Positions 1-10,140 of a stretch of DNA of 64,000 nt are shown here, in pieces. The stretch is from assembly GCF_002836775.1 (NCBI RefSeq), contig NZ_PJAQ01000005.1, positions 1 to 64,000 on the forward strand, given 5' to 3'. The position numbers were made by a program, and so were the translations under genes. The notes beneath the pieces were generated by a model that was given only the letters and a program-made list of their open reading frames with translations, made no database searches and was not told the origin of the DNA. The stretch is from Colwellia sp. 12G3 (GTDB lineage: Bacteria > Pseudomonadota > Gammaproteobacteria > Enterobacterales > Alteromonadaceae). How positions within the stretch are numbered: the stretch's first letter is position 1; each line of letters starts with the position of its first letter.

Positions 1-209
1 TGAAAATTAACTAACTAAAATACAAAATAACGCTCGCAAAAGCCTAAATTTATTCATAAAATTCACTTATTAGTCTATTCTGATAGATAAAATATAAAAT
101 ATAAAAAGAATAAATATTATTCTTTTGGCTCCTTGAGTTCAAAAGCATTTTTTTATCAAAAAAAATTCAGTTATTTCAAGCTTTCTTTTTAAAAGGAAAA
201 GGAAACACC

Positions 210-3200
210 ATGGCATTAGTAAACGGTTCACCCTCGGTTATACTTAGCAATGTAGCAAATCTTATCCAGCAAAAAGTAGATGGTAAAACGGCTCCTTTAG
301 TTGAGCAATTTACCCACTTGCTTTATGGCAATATGTCATCGTTAGATCTCGACCACCGTAATGAAAGTGATATGTATGGTGCAGTATTGAGTTTGTGGAG
401 CTCTCTTAATGAACATACTGATGATGCCCCTGTTATCCATGTTTTCAATCCGTCTGTAAGTAAGAACGGTTGGAAATCTAGTCATACAATAATTGAAGTG
501 ATTATTCAGGATATGCCATTTTTAGTGGATTCTATCCGGATCGCCTTAAACCGCCTAGGTTTATCACCACATTTGATGTTAAATGCACCGCTTAAAATAG
601 TGCGAGGCAAAAACTTAGAAGTCATTGAGTTAGCCGCCATTGTTGATCATCAGGTTAAAGCTGACTCAAAAGAAACTGTCTTTTTAATTGAAATAGACTG
701 CCAATCTAACCAAGAAGAATTAGATGCTATTAAAGAAACGCTATTGTCTGTTGTCGAAGACATTCGATTAACGGTAAGTGATTGGCAGCCAATGTTGTCT
801 TGTTTAAACAAGGTAATTACGGAAGTTAAAAAAGCTAAATTGCCTGGAACTAAAAAACAAAAAGAAGATACTTTAAGTTTCTTAAACTGGATAGCAGCGA
901 ACAACTTTACTTTAATGGGCTATCGTTCATATGATGTTAAAGCGGTTAAAGGTGATATTTCCTTAGAAGCGAATGTTGAGTCTAGTCTTGGTTTGATGAA
1001 AAATTCACAGGGTTCTAAATCTCGATTAGTCTCCAGTTTAAGCGAAAAAGGTCGTGAAGTTGCCTTGGGTAATAGCCATCTTGTTTTAACAAAAACCAAT
1101 TCTAGTTCGCGTGTACATCGTCCAGCCCAGCTTGATTATATCGGTATTAAGCGATTTGATGATAAAGGTAGTGTTGTTGGTGAAGAGCGCTTTATTGGTC
1201 TTTTTGGCTCTGCTTATTACACAAACAGTGCTTTAGATTTACCACTTATCAATTCTAAGGTAATGGCTGTATGTGAAGCATCTCCGTTCGCGAAAGGTAC
1301 ACATAATTATAAAACGTTAATTAATATACTAGAAACTTATCCAAGAGATGAAATTTTACAGTCTTCTGTAAATGAGCTACTGCACAATGTGACTGGTATC
1401 TTACAGATGCAGGAACGTGATTATACTGGTTTATTTGTTCGTCGTGATTCATTTGATCGTTTCTACTCATGTATGGTTTATGTACCAAGAGAGCGCTACA
1501 ACACTAAATTACGTATTGAAACGCAAAACTTATTACAAGAAGTGTTTAATAGTAATGAAGAAGTTGAATTCACCACCTTCTTCTCAGAGTCGGTTCATGC
1601 TAGAACCCATTACATCGTTCGAGTGAACTCAACTAAAGCAGATATTGATGTGAAAGAAATAGAAAAGAATTTAAATGAAGCGGCCCGTAACTGGGACGAT
1701 AAATTGGTCAGTGCATTAGGTGATAATCTTGGTGAATCTGCAGCTAAAGCCCTTAGCCGTAAATATATTAAATTCCCACAAGCTTACAAAGACGAAGTAT
1801 TACCAGGCTCAGCCATTGCTGACATTGAAAAGCTTGAAAATATCAGTGCTGAAAATAATCTAGAAATGCTTTTTTATCAACCGCTTGAAGAGAAAGCTGA
1901 GAGCCGTTTTGTAAAACTAAAATTATTTCACAAAGGCGAACCAATTCACTTAAGTGATGTGTTACCTATGTTAGAAAACTTTGGTTTACGTGTTATTGGC
2001 GAAAGCCCATATGCTATTAAAACAACAGAAGAAGAAACGAGTTGGATATTAGACTTCTCCATGTTACTTACTGGTGAAGGTAAGTTTGATGTCTATAAAG
2101 TCAGAACACTGTTTCAAGATGCTTTTGCCAAAGTATGGCATGGGGACTTAGAAGACGATGGTTTTAACCGTCTGATTTTAGGTGCTGGTATTGAAGGCCG
2201 TGCTGTTTCTATTTTACGTGCCTATGCGAAATATGAACGCCAAATAGCAGGTCGTTTCACTCAAAGTTATATCGAGAATACCTTCTCTCGTTATCCTGAA
2301 ATTGCTGAATTGCTGATCAACTTATTTACCTTACGTTTTGACCCAAAAAGTAAATCTACTCCAAGTGCGAAAGAGAAAGCGACTAGCAAACTATTAGCTG
2401 AAATCGAAAGCTCACTTGAGGATGTGGCTAACTTAGATGATGACCGTATTATTCGTCGCTTTGTTGAAATGATTAATGCCACTATCCGTACTAACTATTT
2501 TCAACCAGATCCAGTTAAAGGTGATAAGTCATACATTTCATTTAAGATGCTTCCTGAATTAATCAGTGAAATGCCTCAACCGGTACCAAAATTTGAGATA
2601 TTTGTTTATTCTCCGCAAATTGAAGGTGTTCATTTACGTGGCGGTAAAGTTGCTCGTGGTGGACTGCGTTGGTCAGACCGAAGTGAAGATTTCCGTACGG
2701 AAGTGCTTGGTTTAGTTAAAGCTCAACAAGTTAAAAACAGTGTAATTGTTCCTGTTGGCGCTAAAGGTGGTTTTGTTTGTAAACAATTACCTGATGGTTC
2801 TCGTGAAGAAATATTTGAAGCCGGTAAAGAGTGCTACCGTACCTTCATTCGCGCTCTACTAGATATTACTGATAATATCGTTGCAGGTGAAATTGTACCG
2901 CCAAAAAATGTCGTTCGTTTAGATGAAGATGATGCTTATTTAGTTGTTGCTGCAGATAAAGGCACAGCGACTTTCTCTGATGTTGCAAATGCTATTTCAG
3001 ATGAGTATAACTTCTGGCTAGGCGATGCTTTTGCCTCAGGTGGCAGTGTTGGTTACGATCATAAAGCCATGGGTATTACAGCCAAGGGTGCTTGGGAATC
3101 AGTTAAACGTCACTTCAGAGAAATGGATGTTGATTGTCAAAGCACTGATTTTACTTGTATTGCTATTGGCGATATGGCGGGTGATGTCTTTGGTAATGGT

Positions 3201-5075
3201 ATGTTGCTATCAAAGCATATTCGTTTACAAGCCGCATTTAACCATATGCATATCTTTATTGACCCAAGCCCAGAAGCATCGAGTTCGTATGTAGAACGAG
3301 AACGTTTATTTAACCTTCCGGGTTGTACTTGGGAAGATTATAACAAAGAACTAATCTCTAAAGGTGGTGGTATTTTCAGTCGCCATGTTAAATCAATCAA
3401 GTTAACGCCTGAAATTAAGAAAATGATTGGCACACAAAAGCAAAGCATGGCGCCAACTGATTTGATGCAAGCCATATTAACCATGGAAGTGGATCTTTTG
3501 TGGAATGGTGGTATTGGTACTTATGTTAAAGGTTCTAAAGAGACAGATCTTGAAGTGGGCGATAGAGCTAATGATACGTTACGTATCAATGGTGCAGATC
3601 TACAAGCCAAGGTGGTTGGTGAAGGTGGTAACTTAGGATTAACGCAATTAGGTCGTATTGAATATGCAGCCAACGGTGGTCGCATTAATACGGATGCTGT
3701 TGATAACGCTGGTGGTGTTGATTGTTCAGACAATGAAGTAAACATTAAAATATTACTCAATACCTTGGTCCAAAATGGTGACTTAACCGTTAAGCAACGT
3801 AATAACATACTTTACGATATGACCGATGACGTTGGTGAAATTGTTATTGAAGATTGTTACCGTCAAACGCATTCTTTATCTATCACAGCAATGCGTGGTG
3901 TTAATCAATTGAAAGAGCAAGTTCGCTTTATTCAGGAGCTTGAAAGAGCAGGGAAATTAAATCGAGGTCTTGAGTTTATTCCTGATGATGAAGAAATTGC
4001 GGATAGATTGTCAAAAGGTAAAGGCTTAACACGTCCAGAGCTATCTGTATTACTTGCTTATAGTAAAATGGTACTCAAAGATGATTTAGTGCACATTGAA
4101 ATTACAGATAACCCTTACCATAACGCGCTACTGATAGAAGCGTTCCCTAAACTATTACGTGAAAAATATCAAAATGAAATGCAACTGCATCCATTGCGTG
4201 CAGAAATTATAGCGACCAAACTTGCCAACAGAATTGGTAACGATATGGGCTTTAATTTTGTCAACCGTATGCAAGAAGAAACAGGCGCAAGCGTTGCTGA
4301 AATAGCCAATTGCTACACTATTGCCAGTGCTGTATTTGAACTAGAAAAATTCTGGAAAGAAATTGAAGTGTTGAACAACCAAATAACAACGGCTATTCAA
4401 ACCGAAATGTTGTTCCAATATCGTAGAACTGTTCGTCGTGTAACTCGTTGGTTCTTACGTCACCGTAATAAATCACTGTCTATTGCAGAGTCAATTGCCT
4501 TATATCAACCTACCTTTGTAATATTGACTGAGCAATTAGCTAGCTTTATGAACAGTGATGAAATGGAATCAATTGAGCGTGTTGCTCATGATTTAGTTGA
4601 GTCAGGTGTACCTAAAGTCATTGCTACACGACTCTCGCAACTAAGTACGTTATTTTCAACCATGGATATTGCTGAAATTGCCCATGAAAATAACTGTACC
4701 GTTGAACAAGCAGCAAGTTTGTACTTTCAACTTGGGGCACGTTTAGAGTTACATTGGTTCTTAGACCAAATTACTCGCCAGCCAGTGGCAAACCATTGGC
4801 AAGCACTTGCTCGTGCATCATTTAGAGAAGAGTTGGATTGGCAGCAACGTTCATTGACCTCGGTTGTTTTACGATGTCAATGTGACACACAATTTGCTGA
4901 TTTAGACCAGTTACTTACCCTATGGATTGACACGAATGAGCAGCCACTTGAACGCTGGAAGCACATTTTAGCTGACTTTAAAGTTGGCCAATCTCATGAT
5001 TTCGCAAAATTCTCAGTCGCGTTACGTGAATTAATGTTATTGAGTTTAAATTGCCAACCTGTTTCAGCTAAATAA
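210..5075 (+). CDS. gdhB: NAD-specific glutamate dehydrogenase, large (180-kDa class)
   Basis: Catalyses NAD-dependent oxidative deamination of glutamate to 2-oxoglutarate and ammonia in the cytoplasm, feeding amino-acid carbon into the TCA cycle. The 1621-residue length fits the large bacterial GDH class (about 1600 residues). A long N-terminal regulatory region precedes the catalytic core, where the signature GGLRWSDR followed by EDFRTEVLGL and a Lys-rich KAQQVKN segment lies at about residues 816-840. GAKGGF follows, and a later VGEGGNLGLTQLGR segment belongs to the dinucleotide-binding half. The start is supported by a purine-rich ribosome site (AAAGGAAAAGGAAA) just upstream. It appears to be a single-gene unit: a hairpin and a strong terminator follow before pyrD. 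The reading frame is intact throughout. Confidence 0.95.
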   Translation: MALVNGSPSVILSNVANLIQQKVDGKTAPLVEQFTHLLYGNMSSLDLDHRNESDMYGAVLSLWSSLNEHTDDAPVIHVFNPSVSKNGWKSSHTIIEVIIQDMPFLVDSIRIALNRLGLSPHLMLNAPLKIVRGKNLEVIELAAIVDHQVKADSKETVFLIEIDCQSNQEELDAIKETLLSVVEDIRLTVSDWQPMLSCLNKVITEVKKAKLPGTKKQKEDTLSFLNWIAANNFTLMGYRSYDVKAVKGDISLEANVESSLGLMKNSQGSKSRLVSSLSEKGREVALGNSHLVLTKTNSSSRVHRPAQLDYIGIKRFDDKGSVVGEERFIGLFGSAYYTNSALDLPLINSKVMAVCEASPFAKGTHNYKTLINILETYPRDEILQSSVNELLHNVTGILQMQERDYTGLFVRRDSFDRFYSCMVYVPRERYNTKLRIETQNLLQEVFNSNEEVEFTTFFSESVHARTHYIVRVNSTKADIDVKEIEKNLNEAARNWDDKLVSALGDNLGESAAKALSRKYIKFPQAYKDEVLPGSAIADIEKLENISAENNLEMLFYQPLEEKAESRFVKLKLFHKGEPIHLSDVLPMLENFGLRVIGESPYAIKTTEEETSWILDFSMLLTGEGKFDVYKVRTLFQDAFAKVWHGDLEDDGFNRLILGAGIEGRAVSILRAYAKYERQIAGRFTQSYIENTFSRYPEIAELLINLFTLRFDPKSKSTPSAKEKATSKLLAEIESSLEDVANLDDDRIIRRFVEMINATIRTNYFQPDPVKGDKSYISFKMLPELISEMPQPVPKFEIFVYSPQIEGVHLRGGKVARGGLRWSDRSEDFRTEVLGLVKAQQVKNSVIVPVGAKGGFVCKQLPDGSREEIFEAGKECYRTFIRALLDITDNIVAGEIVPPKNVVRLDEDDAYLVVAADKGTATFSDVANAISDEYNFWLGDAFASGGSVGYDHKAMGITAKGAWESVKRHFREMDVDCQSTDFTCIAIGDMAGDVFGNGMLLSKHIRLQAAFNHMHIFIDPSPEASSSYVERERLFNLPGCTWEDYNKELISKGGGIFSRHVKSIKLTPEIKKMIGTQKQSMAPTDLMQAILTMEVDLLWNGGIGTYVKGSKETDLEVGDRANDTLRINGADLQAKVVGEGGNLGLTQLGRIEYAANGGRINTDAVDNAGGVDCSDNEVNIKILLNTLVQNGDLTVKQRNNILYDMTDDVGEIVIEDCYRQTHSLSITAMRGVNQLKEQVRFIQELERAGKLNRGLEFIPDDEEIADRLSKGKGLTRPELSVLLAYSKMVLKDDLVHIEITDNPYHNALLIEAFPKLLREKYQNEMQLHPLRAEIIATKLANRIGNDMGFNFVNRMQEETGASVAEIANCYTIASAVFELEKFWKEIEVLNNQITTAIQTEMLFQYRRTVRRVTRWFLRHRNKSLSIAESIALYQPTFVILTEQLASFMNSDEMESIERVAHDLVESGVPKVIATRLSQLSTLFSTMDIAEIAHENNCTVEQAASLYFQLGARLELHWFLDQITRQPVANHWQALARASFREELDWQQRSLTSVVLRCQCDTQFADLDQLLTLWIDTNEQPLERWKHILADFKVGQSHDFAKFSVALRELMLLSLNCQPVSAK

Positions 5076-5150
5076 ACACCAAAAGTACAATGAAGTAAGT
5101 TTATTTTAGTCAAACAGAGCTAGCATATTGTAATGCTAGCCTTAACTGAT

Positions 5151-5179
5151 AAAATCCTCGCCACGCGGGGATTTTTTAT
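5151..5179 (+). terminator. Intrinsic terminator after gdhB
   Basis: An 11-bp stem (AAAATCCTCGC / GCGGGGATTTT, one G-T pair) with a 3-nt loop runs into a T-rich stretch. A second hairpin (GCTAGCAT / ATGCTAGC) lies just upstream at 5119-5140. Confidence 0.85.
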
Positions 5180-5208
5180 TTTTATAATTTGCAATAAGCC
5201 GAGGCATT

Positions 5209-6219
5209 ATGTTTTATCCAGCCATTCGTAAAGTACTTTTTCAGTTTGATGCTGAAACCATCCATGAGTTGACTATTAAAGGCTTAAAAAACACAGGAAA
5301 ATCTCCACTTAATGTGTTCTATAAACAACAAGTTCAAGATAAACCTGTTACTGTTATGGGGATTAATTTTCCTAACCCTGTGGGTTTAGCGGCAGGCCTT
5401 GATAAAAACGGTGAGTGTATTAATGCCTTTGCTGCAATGGGCTTTGGTTTTGTCGAAGTTGGCACTATAACGCCACGTCCACAACCAGGTAATGACAAAC
5501 CTCGTATCTTTAGATTACCGTCTGCAAACGCAGTAATTAATCGAATGGGTTTTAATAATAAAGGTGTTGATTACTTAGTATCACAAGTACAAGCCGCAAA
5601 TTTCAAAGGTGTTCTTGGCATTAATATTGGTAAGAATAAAGACACGCCTGATGAGAATGCTAAAGATGATTACATTCACTGTATGCGAAAAGTCTACGAC
5701 TTAGCGACATACATCACAGTAAATATATCGTCTCCAAATACCCCTGGTTTACGTTCATTACAATATGGCGATGCCTTGAATGAGTTGTTGTCTGCATTAA
5801 AAGCAGAGCAGGGCATACTTGCTGAAAAATATGGCAAGTATATACCGCTAGCCGTTAAGATCGCCCCCGATCTAAGTGCCGACGAAGTGAAATCTATTGC
5901 TAAATCTTTAATTGATAATGGTATTGATGGCGTTATTGCAACCAATACAACGTTATCGCGCGAAGGTGTTGAAGGTCTTGAGTTCGGTGATGAACAAGGT
6001 GGATTGAGTGGGCAGCCAGTTAAAGAAAAAAGCACTTTAGTGATAAAACTATTAAGTGAAGCCCTTGATAATAAATTACCCATTATCGGTGTGGGTGGTA
6101 TCGCATCAAGCGCTGATGCCAATGAAAAACTGCAAGCGGGTGCCAGTTTAGTACAAGTGTATACCGGCTTTATTTATCAAGGACCGCCATTAGTTAAAGA
6201 AATTGTTAATGGCTTATAA
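5209..6219 (+). CDS. pyrD: Dihydroorotate dehydrogenase (quinone), class 2
   Basis: Oxidises dihydroorotate to orotate in pyrimidine synthesis, passing electrons to the quinone pool at the inner membrane. The 336-residue length is that of the class 2 enzyme. The N-terminal amphipathic segment (about residues 1-40) is the membrane and quinone contact. FMN-site motifs follow: [11 protein letters not shown] near residue 61, NRMGFNN near 110, and [11 protein letters not shown] near 172, which contains the catalytic Ser region of class 2. GVGGI and QVYTGF near the C terminus bind the phosphate of FMN. It sits alone between the gdhB terminator and the cytochrome c' gene. A weak stem (6236-6243 with 6251-6258) follows but lacks a T tract. 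Confidence 0.96.
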   Translation: MFYPAIRKVLFQFDAETIHELTIKGLKNTGKSPLNVFYKQQVQDKPVTVMGINFPNPVGLAAGLDKNGECINAFAAMGFGFVEVGTITPRPQPGNDKPRIFRLPSANAVINRMGFNNKGVDYLVSQVQAANFKGVLGINIGKNKDTPDENAKDDYIHCMRKVYDLATYITVNISSPNTPGLRSLQYGDALNELLSALKAEQGILAEKYGKYIPLAVKIAPDLSADEVKSIAKSLIDNGIDGVIATNTTLSREGVEGLEFGDEQGGLSGQPVKEKSTLVIKLLSEALDNKLPIIGVGGIASSADANEKLQAGASLVQVYTGFIYQGPPLVKEIVNGL

Positions 6220-6357
6220 ACGGCTTTAACAGTTGGGCTTATTTAACCGCAATAAGCCTCTGGCTTTAGTTACAAGTTGTTGCTTGTTGTGGCGAGTTAT
6301 TACGCTACACTAGCCCTGTAAAAATCATCAAATAATAATTATTAAGAGAGAAACTCG

Positions 6358-6837
6358 ATGAGTGTTCTGAAAAAAAGTATTTTAGCGATAACCGTTTCAG
6401 CAAGTTTAGTGGTTGCAACCGCTAGCATGGCACAACCAGCAAGCTCTGAAAAACATGCAGTCTATGCAACTGAGTTACGTCAATCTATATTCAAACTACT
6501 TGGTAGTAACATGGGTCCTTTGGGCCCAATGGCTAAGGGAAAAATCCCTGTAGATGCAGCAGTAGTTGAAAAAAATGCGACGCGTATCAATCAATTATCT
6601 TTAATGATTGCTGATTATGCTAGTACAGATACATCTAAGTTTAATGTAAAAACAGAAGCATTAGCTAAAATTTGGCAAGATCCTGAACATTTCAGCAAAG
6701 ATATCGATAAATTAACGGTAGCATCAACAGCGTTAATGGTTGCCGCACTGTCAAAAGATGAAAGCGCTATTAAAAAGGCCATTGGTGGTGTAGGTAAAAC
6801 GTGTGGTGGTTGTCATGACCATTTTAAAGAAGAATAA
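6358..6837 (+). CDS. Cytochrome c' (periplasmic, c-type)
   Basis: A 159-residue exported haem protein of the cytochrome c' family (class II c-type), a four-helix bundle. Members bind NO and CO at a five-coordinate haem, usually for NO tolerance. A signal peptide is visible (KKS, hydrophobic core, cleavage after ASMA at about residue 25). The haem-binding CGGCH is at residues 149-153, close to the C terminus as expected for class II. The GPMAKGKIP segment near residue 57 is typical of the family's second helix. A ribosome site (AAGAGAG) precedes the start. The convergent downstream gene encodes a cytochrome b561, a common genomic partner, although on the opposite strand here. The exact physiological role is not shown by the sequence. 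Confidence 0.92.
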   Translation: MSVLKKSILAITVSASLVVATASMAQPASSEKHAVYATELRQSIFKLLGSNMGPLGPMAKGKIPVDAAVVEKNATRINQLSLMIADYASTDTSKFNVKTEALAKIWQDPEHFSKDIDKLTVASTALMVAALSKDESAIKKAIGGVGKTCGGCHDHFKEE

Positions 6838-6869
6838 ATAAATCCTAGTACTTTACTATTTTAAAATAG

Positions 6870-6903
6870 CCTTTGCAGGATTATATTCTGCAAAGGTTTT
6901 TTT
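6870..6903 (+). terminator. Intrinsic terminator after the cytochrome c' gene
   Basis: CCTTTGCAG pairs with CTGCAAAGG across a 9-nt loop, followed by seven T residues. Confidence 0.9.
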
Positions 6904-7035
6904 ATAATAATACCAATCCCATTATTAATACCCACTTGTGCCGGTTAAATATTCCAAGTCGTGTTGCTCTCAATTACCATAAGATAAACTCGTCATATTT
7001 TCGCGCTATTAGATTTACTTCAATATATTTGAGCG

Positions 7036-7722
7036 TTAGTAATAGAATTCTTCTATCACAGGCGCATTCATCACAACCAGCCAATAAACAAAACCGACAC
7101 AGCAAACCGCAACAACACAGGCAAGAATTATCTTTGAATGGGGTATGGCATCAACAGCGTTAACTTGTTCAGCAGATTTTTTCCCCGTGATCATAGGTAG
7201 AACTAGGTTTTGTTTCTTTACACGCCAATAGTAAGCAACTGCTGCTAGGTGTAAGCCAATTGCTGCAATCATAAAGTCAAAGGTATTGTGGTGTAATAAA
7301 CGCATTATTTTTTCTAACCCGTTACTTATACTGCCGTAATAGGGACCTGAAGAAAATACATCATCATTGATAAATAAGCCGCTAATTGCCTGTGTTGATA
7401 TGAGTAATATCATTAAAATAACCATCATGGCACCCAATGGATTATGCCCTGGTGTTGTTTTATCGGACTTTGATTTTCGTAAATAGGATAAAAGGGTTTT
7501 TGGCGAAGGCACAAACTGAGAAAACCGAGCATGTTTAGGACCGATTAAGCCCCACAAAACCCGAAATACAATTAAAGTTATGGCAACAAAACCTAGTTTC
7601 ATATGTATTTCAACCAGATCAGCGCCTTGTTCAGCAGTATACCAACAAGCTAGAATAGTAACCGCGAAACTCCAATGAAAAATGCGTAAGGGTAAGTCCC
7701 AAATAAGATGTTTATCTGTCAC
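7036..7722 (-). CDS. Cytochrome b561 family membrane protein
   Basis: A 228-residue integral membrane protein of the bacterial cytochrome b561 group, which binds b-type haem and moves electrons between quinol and periplasmic acceptors. It opens with WDLPLRIFHW, the usual first-helix signature with a haem-ligand His. At least four hydrophobic helices follow, with a His pair region (RLLHHNTFDFMIAAIGLHL) at about residues 140-160 and a final helix near 196-218. The gene is convergent with the cytochrome c' gene; such b561 and c' proteins are often partners in electron transfer, which is an inference here. About 200 bp separate the two stop codons and hold the cytochrome c' terminator. Confidence 0.88.
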   Translation of the reverse strand: MTDKHLIWDLPLRIFHWSFAVTILACWYTAEQGADLVEIHMKLGFVAITLIVFRVLWGLIGPKHARFSQFVPSPKTLLSYLRKSKSDKTTPGHNPLGAMMVILMILLISTQAISGLFINDDVFSSGPYYGSISNGLEKIMRLLHHNTFDFMIAAIGLHLAAVAYYWRVKKQNLVLPMITGKKSAEQVNAVDAIPHSKIILACVVAVCCVGFVYWLVVMNAPVIEEFYY

Positions 7723-7952
7723 GCGATAACCTTTAATTGATTTGATAGCTTAATAATAAGAAGGTTATTTTACCCTATTTTACTCTTTGAAGTTAAGACA
7801 AAATGTATACCTATACTACTTCAAAATATTTCTAATTCGAGTTGAATTCATTAGGTAAAGGAGGTTTGGATAGATACAGATAACATTTTGTAATATCAAA
7901 TAAATTAACCTAAAGTAATATTATGTAACTTACCATTGATCATTACTGTTAT

Positions 7953-10061
7953 ATGTTTAGTTCACTTTTAAAATGTTTCACTACGGCCAACGATTATAAA
8001 AAAATCATAGTAGGCTCGTTGTTACTAAACTCACTAGTATGTGTCGGACAAGAGTCTGTCTTTGATTTAACACTAGAGCAGTTATCACGAGTTAATGTTT
8101 CAGTATCGTCGAAAGTCGATTTGCCATTAAATCTTTCGCCTGCAACAGTAAGTACTTATAGTCATGAACAATTATTCCAGCAGGGTATACATCAATTAGC
8201 TGATTTAGCTGATATAAGTCCAGGTTACAGTAGTTACAGTATCTATGGAGAACGGATATTTGAAACACGAGGCCAAAAATCGGGTAGCTTTGAAAATAAC
8301 AAACATCTCGTCTTACTTGATGGTATTCGTATTAATCATGTTAGGGCAAATAAAGCGCCGGTAGAAAATGAATTACCCTTGTGGATGTTGAGTAAATTAG
8401 AGTTATTACGTGGCCCTGCATCAGCGCTTTATGGGCAAAGTGCTTTCTTAGGGGTAACAAGTTTAAACTCAGCATTTAATAGCGACAATGATTTTTCGGC
8501 ACAAGCTAGTTATCAAAATACGAGTAAAGGAATAAGAGCTAATTTGAAAGGGAACTTACACTCTCAATTTGGACATAGCTATCTTGCCTATTCGCATTAT
8601 CAAAACGAGAGTGATGATGCATTAGTAGGACCAATACTTTCTCCTATGCAAAAATACTATGATGATCAAAATTCTGAGTTTATTTATGCAAGACAACACG
8701 CTAAAACGGACCGATTGGGTAACTTTACCTTGGGTTATATTGAATTAAATAGACAAAGTGGATTAGGGGAGCATTGGACTGGTGACTTTTCAGACATAGA
8801 GAATGAAATTGATTGGACAACTAAAATTAGTTATCTATCTTGGCAACAACAATTTGGTGAAGACGTTAATGTGGCTATAAAGATTGTCAACAATGATTCA
8901 ACAGAGCAGGGCGTATCAAGTAATGAGAACCGTATGCAAATTAGTCAAGGCGATACTGTTACCTATAGTCGCTATCGGGTTAAGGTAAATGCCCAGCTAG
9001 TGGAAGGTGAGATAAACTGGCATATTGCGGACCAGCAATCTTTAATATTTGGTGCCTCAATTGAAGAAAGACAAGAGCAAGGAGATTATTTCGCGACAGG
9101 CTTTAATCAAAGTAACTTATCTCAGCCACCTTATGATTTACCCAGCGTTGACTATTTCCCTCGAACAGACTCCGCAATAAAAACTAATCAGGGAGTGTAT
9201 TTTCAATATTATGACTTATTGTCTTCTTTGGCTGATATTCACTTAACGGCAGGCATTCGATTTGATAAAGGGGAGTATTTAACGGATAGCTTTTCTCAGT
9301 GGTCACCTCGTATTGCATTGGTCAAAGTGTTGAACCCGCAATGGACACTAAAAGCGTCTTATAGCTCTGCTTTTCGTGCGCCTAGTTTAAAAGAATACTT
9401 ATTAAATACTGAAGCAATCGAACTCATCAATCAAGAGGCGCAAAATCCTGAAAAAGTTTTAGCTCGCCTTCCGAACCATTTGCTAGCAGAGACAATTGAT
9501 TCTACCGAGTTGTCTATTTCTTATCAGCAAAATAATTTTTTGATAAAGATTAATAATTTTTATAACCATACAGAGAACTTATTAAATGGTCAGCCAGTAT
9601 TTTTTGTTAATAAGAATGACAATATAAGTAGTCAAAATACCTTTGTAAACTTATCACAAGATTATTCTGTCTATGGTGCTGAAGTCGAATTACAGTGGCG
9701 TTTTGCCCAAAACTGGCAGCTGAATAGTTTTATCAGCCAAGTGATCCCAAAAGAAGATTCTAAAGAAGCTACAATCGATATTGCAAAGTTTAAAAGTAAT
9801 CTGTCACTAACAGGAATATTCAGTTGGTTTACGGTTAATCTTATGCAGCTTTATCATAGTGACTTTAATGGAGAACTTGATTATATCTCAAGGTTTGATA
9901 TTACTTTTTCTCGGCAAAACAACATGAAAAATGATTATATAAGTACCTACCTAAAAATATCTAATGTCTTCAATCAACATTATTATCATTCTATCGATGG
10001 TGAACTAGGTAACCCACTACCAGGCCGAGCCATAGAAATCGGCTTATCTTACCAATTTTAG
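7953..10061 (+). CDS. TonB-dependent outer-membrane receptor
   Basis: A 702-residue receptor for energised uptake of a scarce ligand across the outer membrane. A hydrophobic export segment (about residues 18-32) is followed by a plug domain starting near DLTLEQLSRVNVSVSSK, with a plug core containing HLVLLDGIRI and LSKLELLRGPASALYG (residues about 120-160). The rest is a 22-strand-type beta-barrel ending in aromatic YQF, as expected for BamA-dependent insertion. The TonB-dependent fold is clear; the substrate is not. No Fur-like site was evident upstream, and the start lacks a clear ribosome site. The next gene, 79 bp downstream, is a sensor kinase with a YfiR-like periplasmic domain, and the two may form a sensing pair. 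Confidence 0.9.
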   Translation: MFSSLLKCFTTANDYKKIIVGSLLLNSLVCVGQESVFDLTLEQLSRVNVSVSSKVDLPLNLSPATVSTYSHEQLFQQGIHQLADLADISPGYSSYSIYGERIFETRGQKSGSFENNKHLVLLDGIRINHVRANKAPVENELPLWMLSKLELLRGPASALYGQSAFLGVTSLNSAFNSDNDFSAQASYQNTSKGIRANLKGNLHSQFGHSYLAYSHYQNESDDALVGPILSPMQKYYDDQNSEFIYARQHAKTDRLGNFTLGYIELNRQSGLGEHWTGDFSDIENEIDWTTKISYLSWQQQFGEDVNVAIKIVNNDSTEQGVSSNENRMQISQGDTVTYSRYRVKVNAQLVEGEINWHIADQQSLIFGASIEERQEQGDYFATGFNQSNLSQPPYDLPSVDYFPRTDSAIKTNQGVYFQYYDLLSSLADIHLTAGIRFDKGEYLTDSFSQWSPRIALVKVLNPQWTLKASYSSAFRAPSLKEYLLNTEAIELINQEAQNPEKVLARLPNHLLAETIDSTELSISYQQNNFLIKINNFYNHTENLLNGQPVFFVNKNDNISSQNTFVNLSQDYSVYGAEVELQWRFAQNWQLNSFISQVIPKEDSKEATIDIAKFKSNLSLTGIFSWFTVNLMQLYHSDFNGELDYISRFDITFSRQNNMKNDYISTYLKISNVFNQHYYHSIDGELGNPLPGRAIEIGLSYQF

Positions 10062-10140
10062 TCAAGATGCTTTCGTTAGGCTTGATTTTTAAATAGGGTG
10101 CCTTATGCTTTAAATACAATCTATTATACGATTATTATGA

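Noticed and set aside
6236..6258. Terminator after pyrD
   Set aside because: An 8-bp stem exists, but no T tract follows.
6873..7163. 96-codon open frame on the plus strand
   Set aside because: It overlaps the cytochrome c' terminator and the end of the cytochrome b561 gene, has no family resemblance and no ribosome site.
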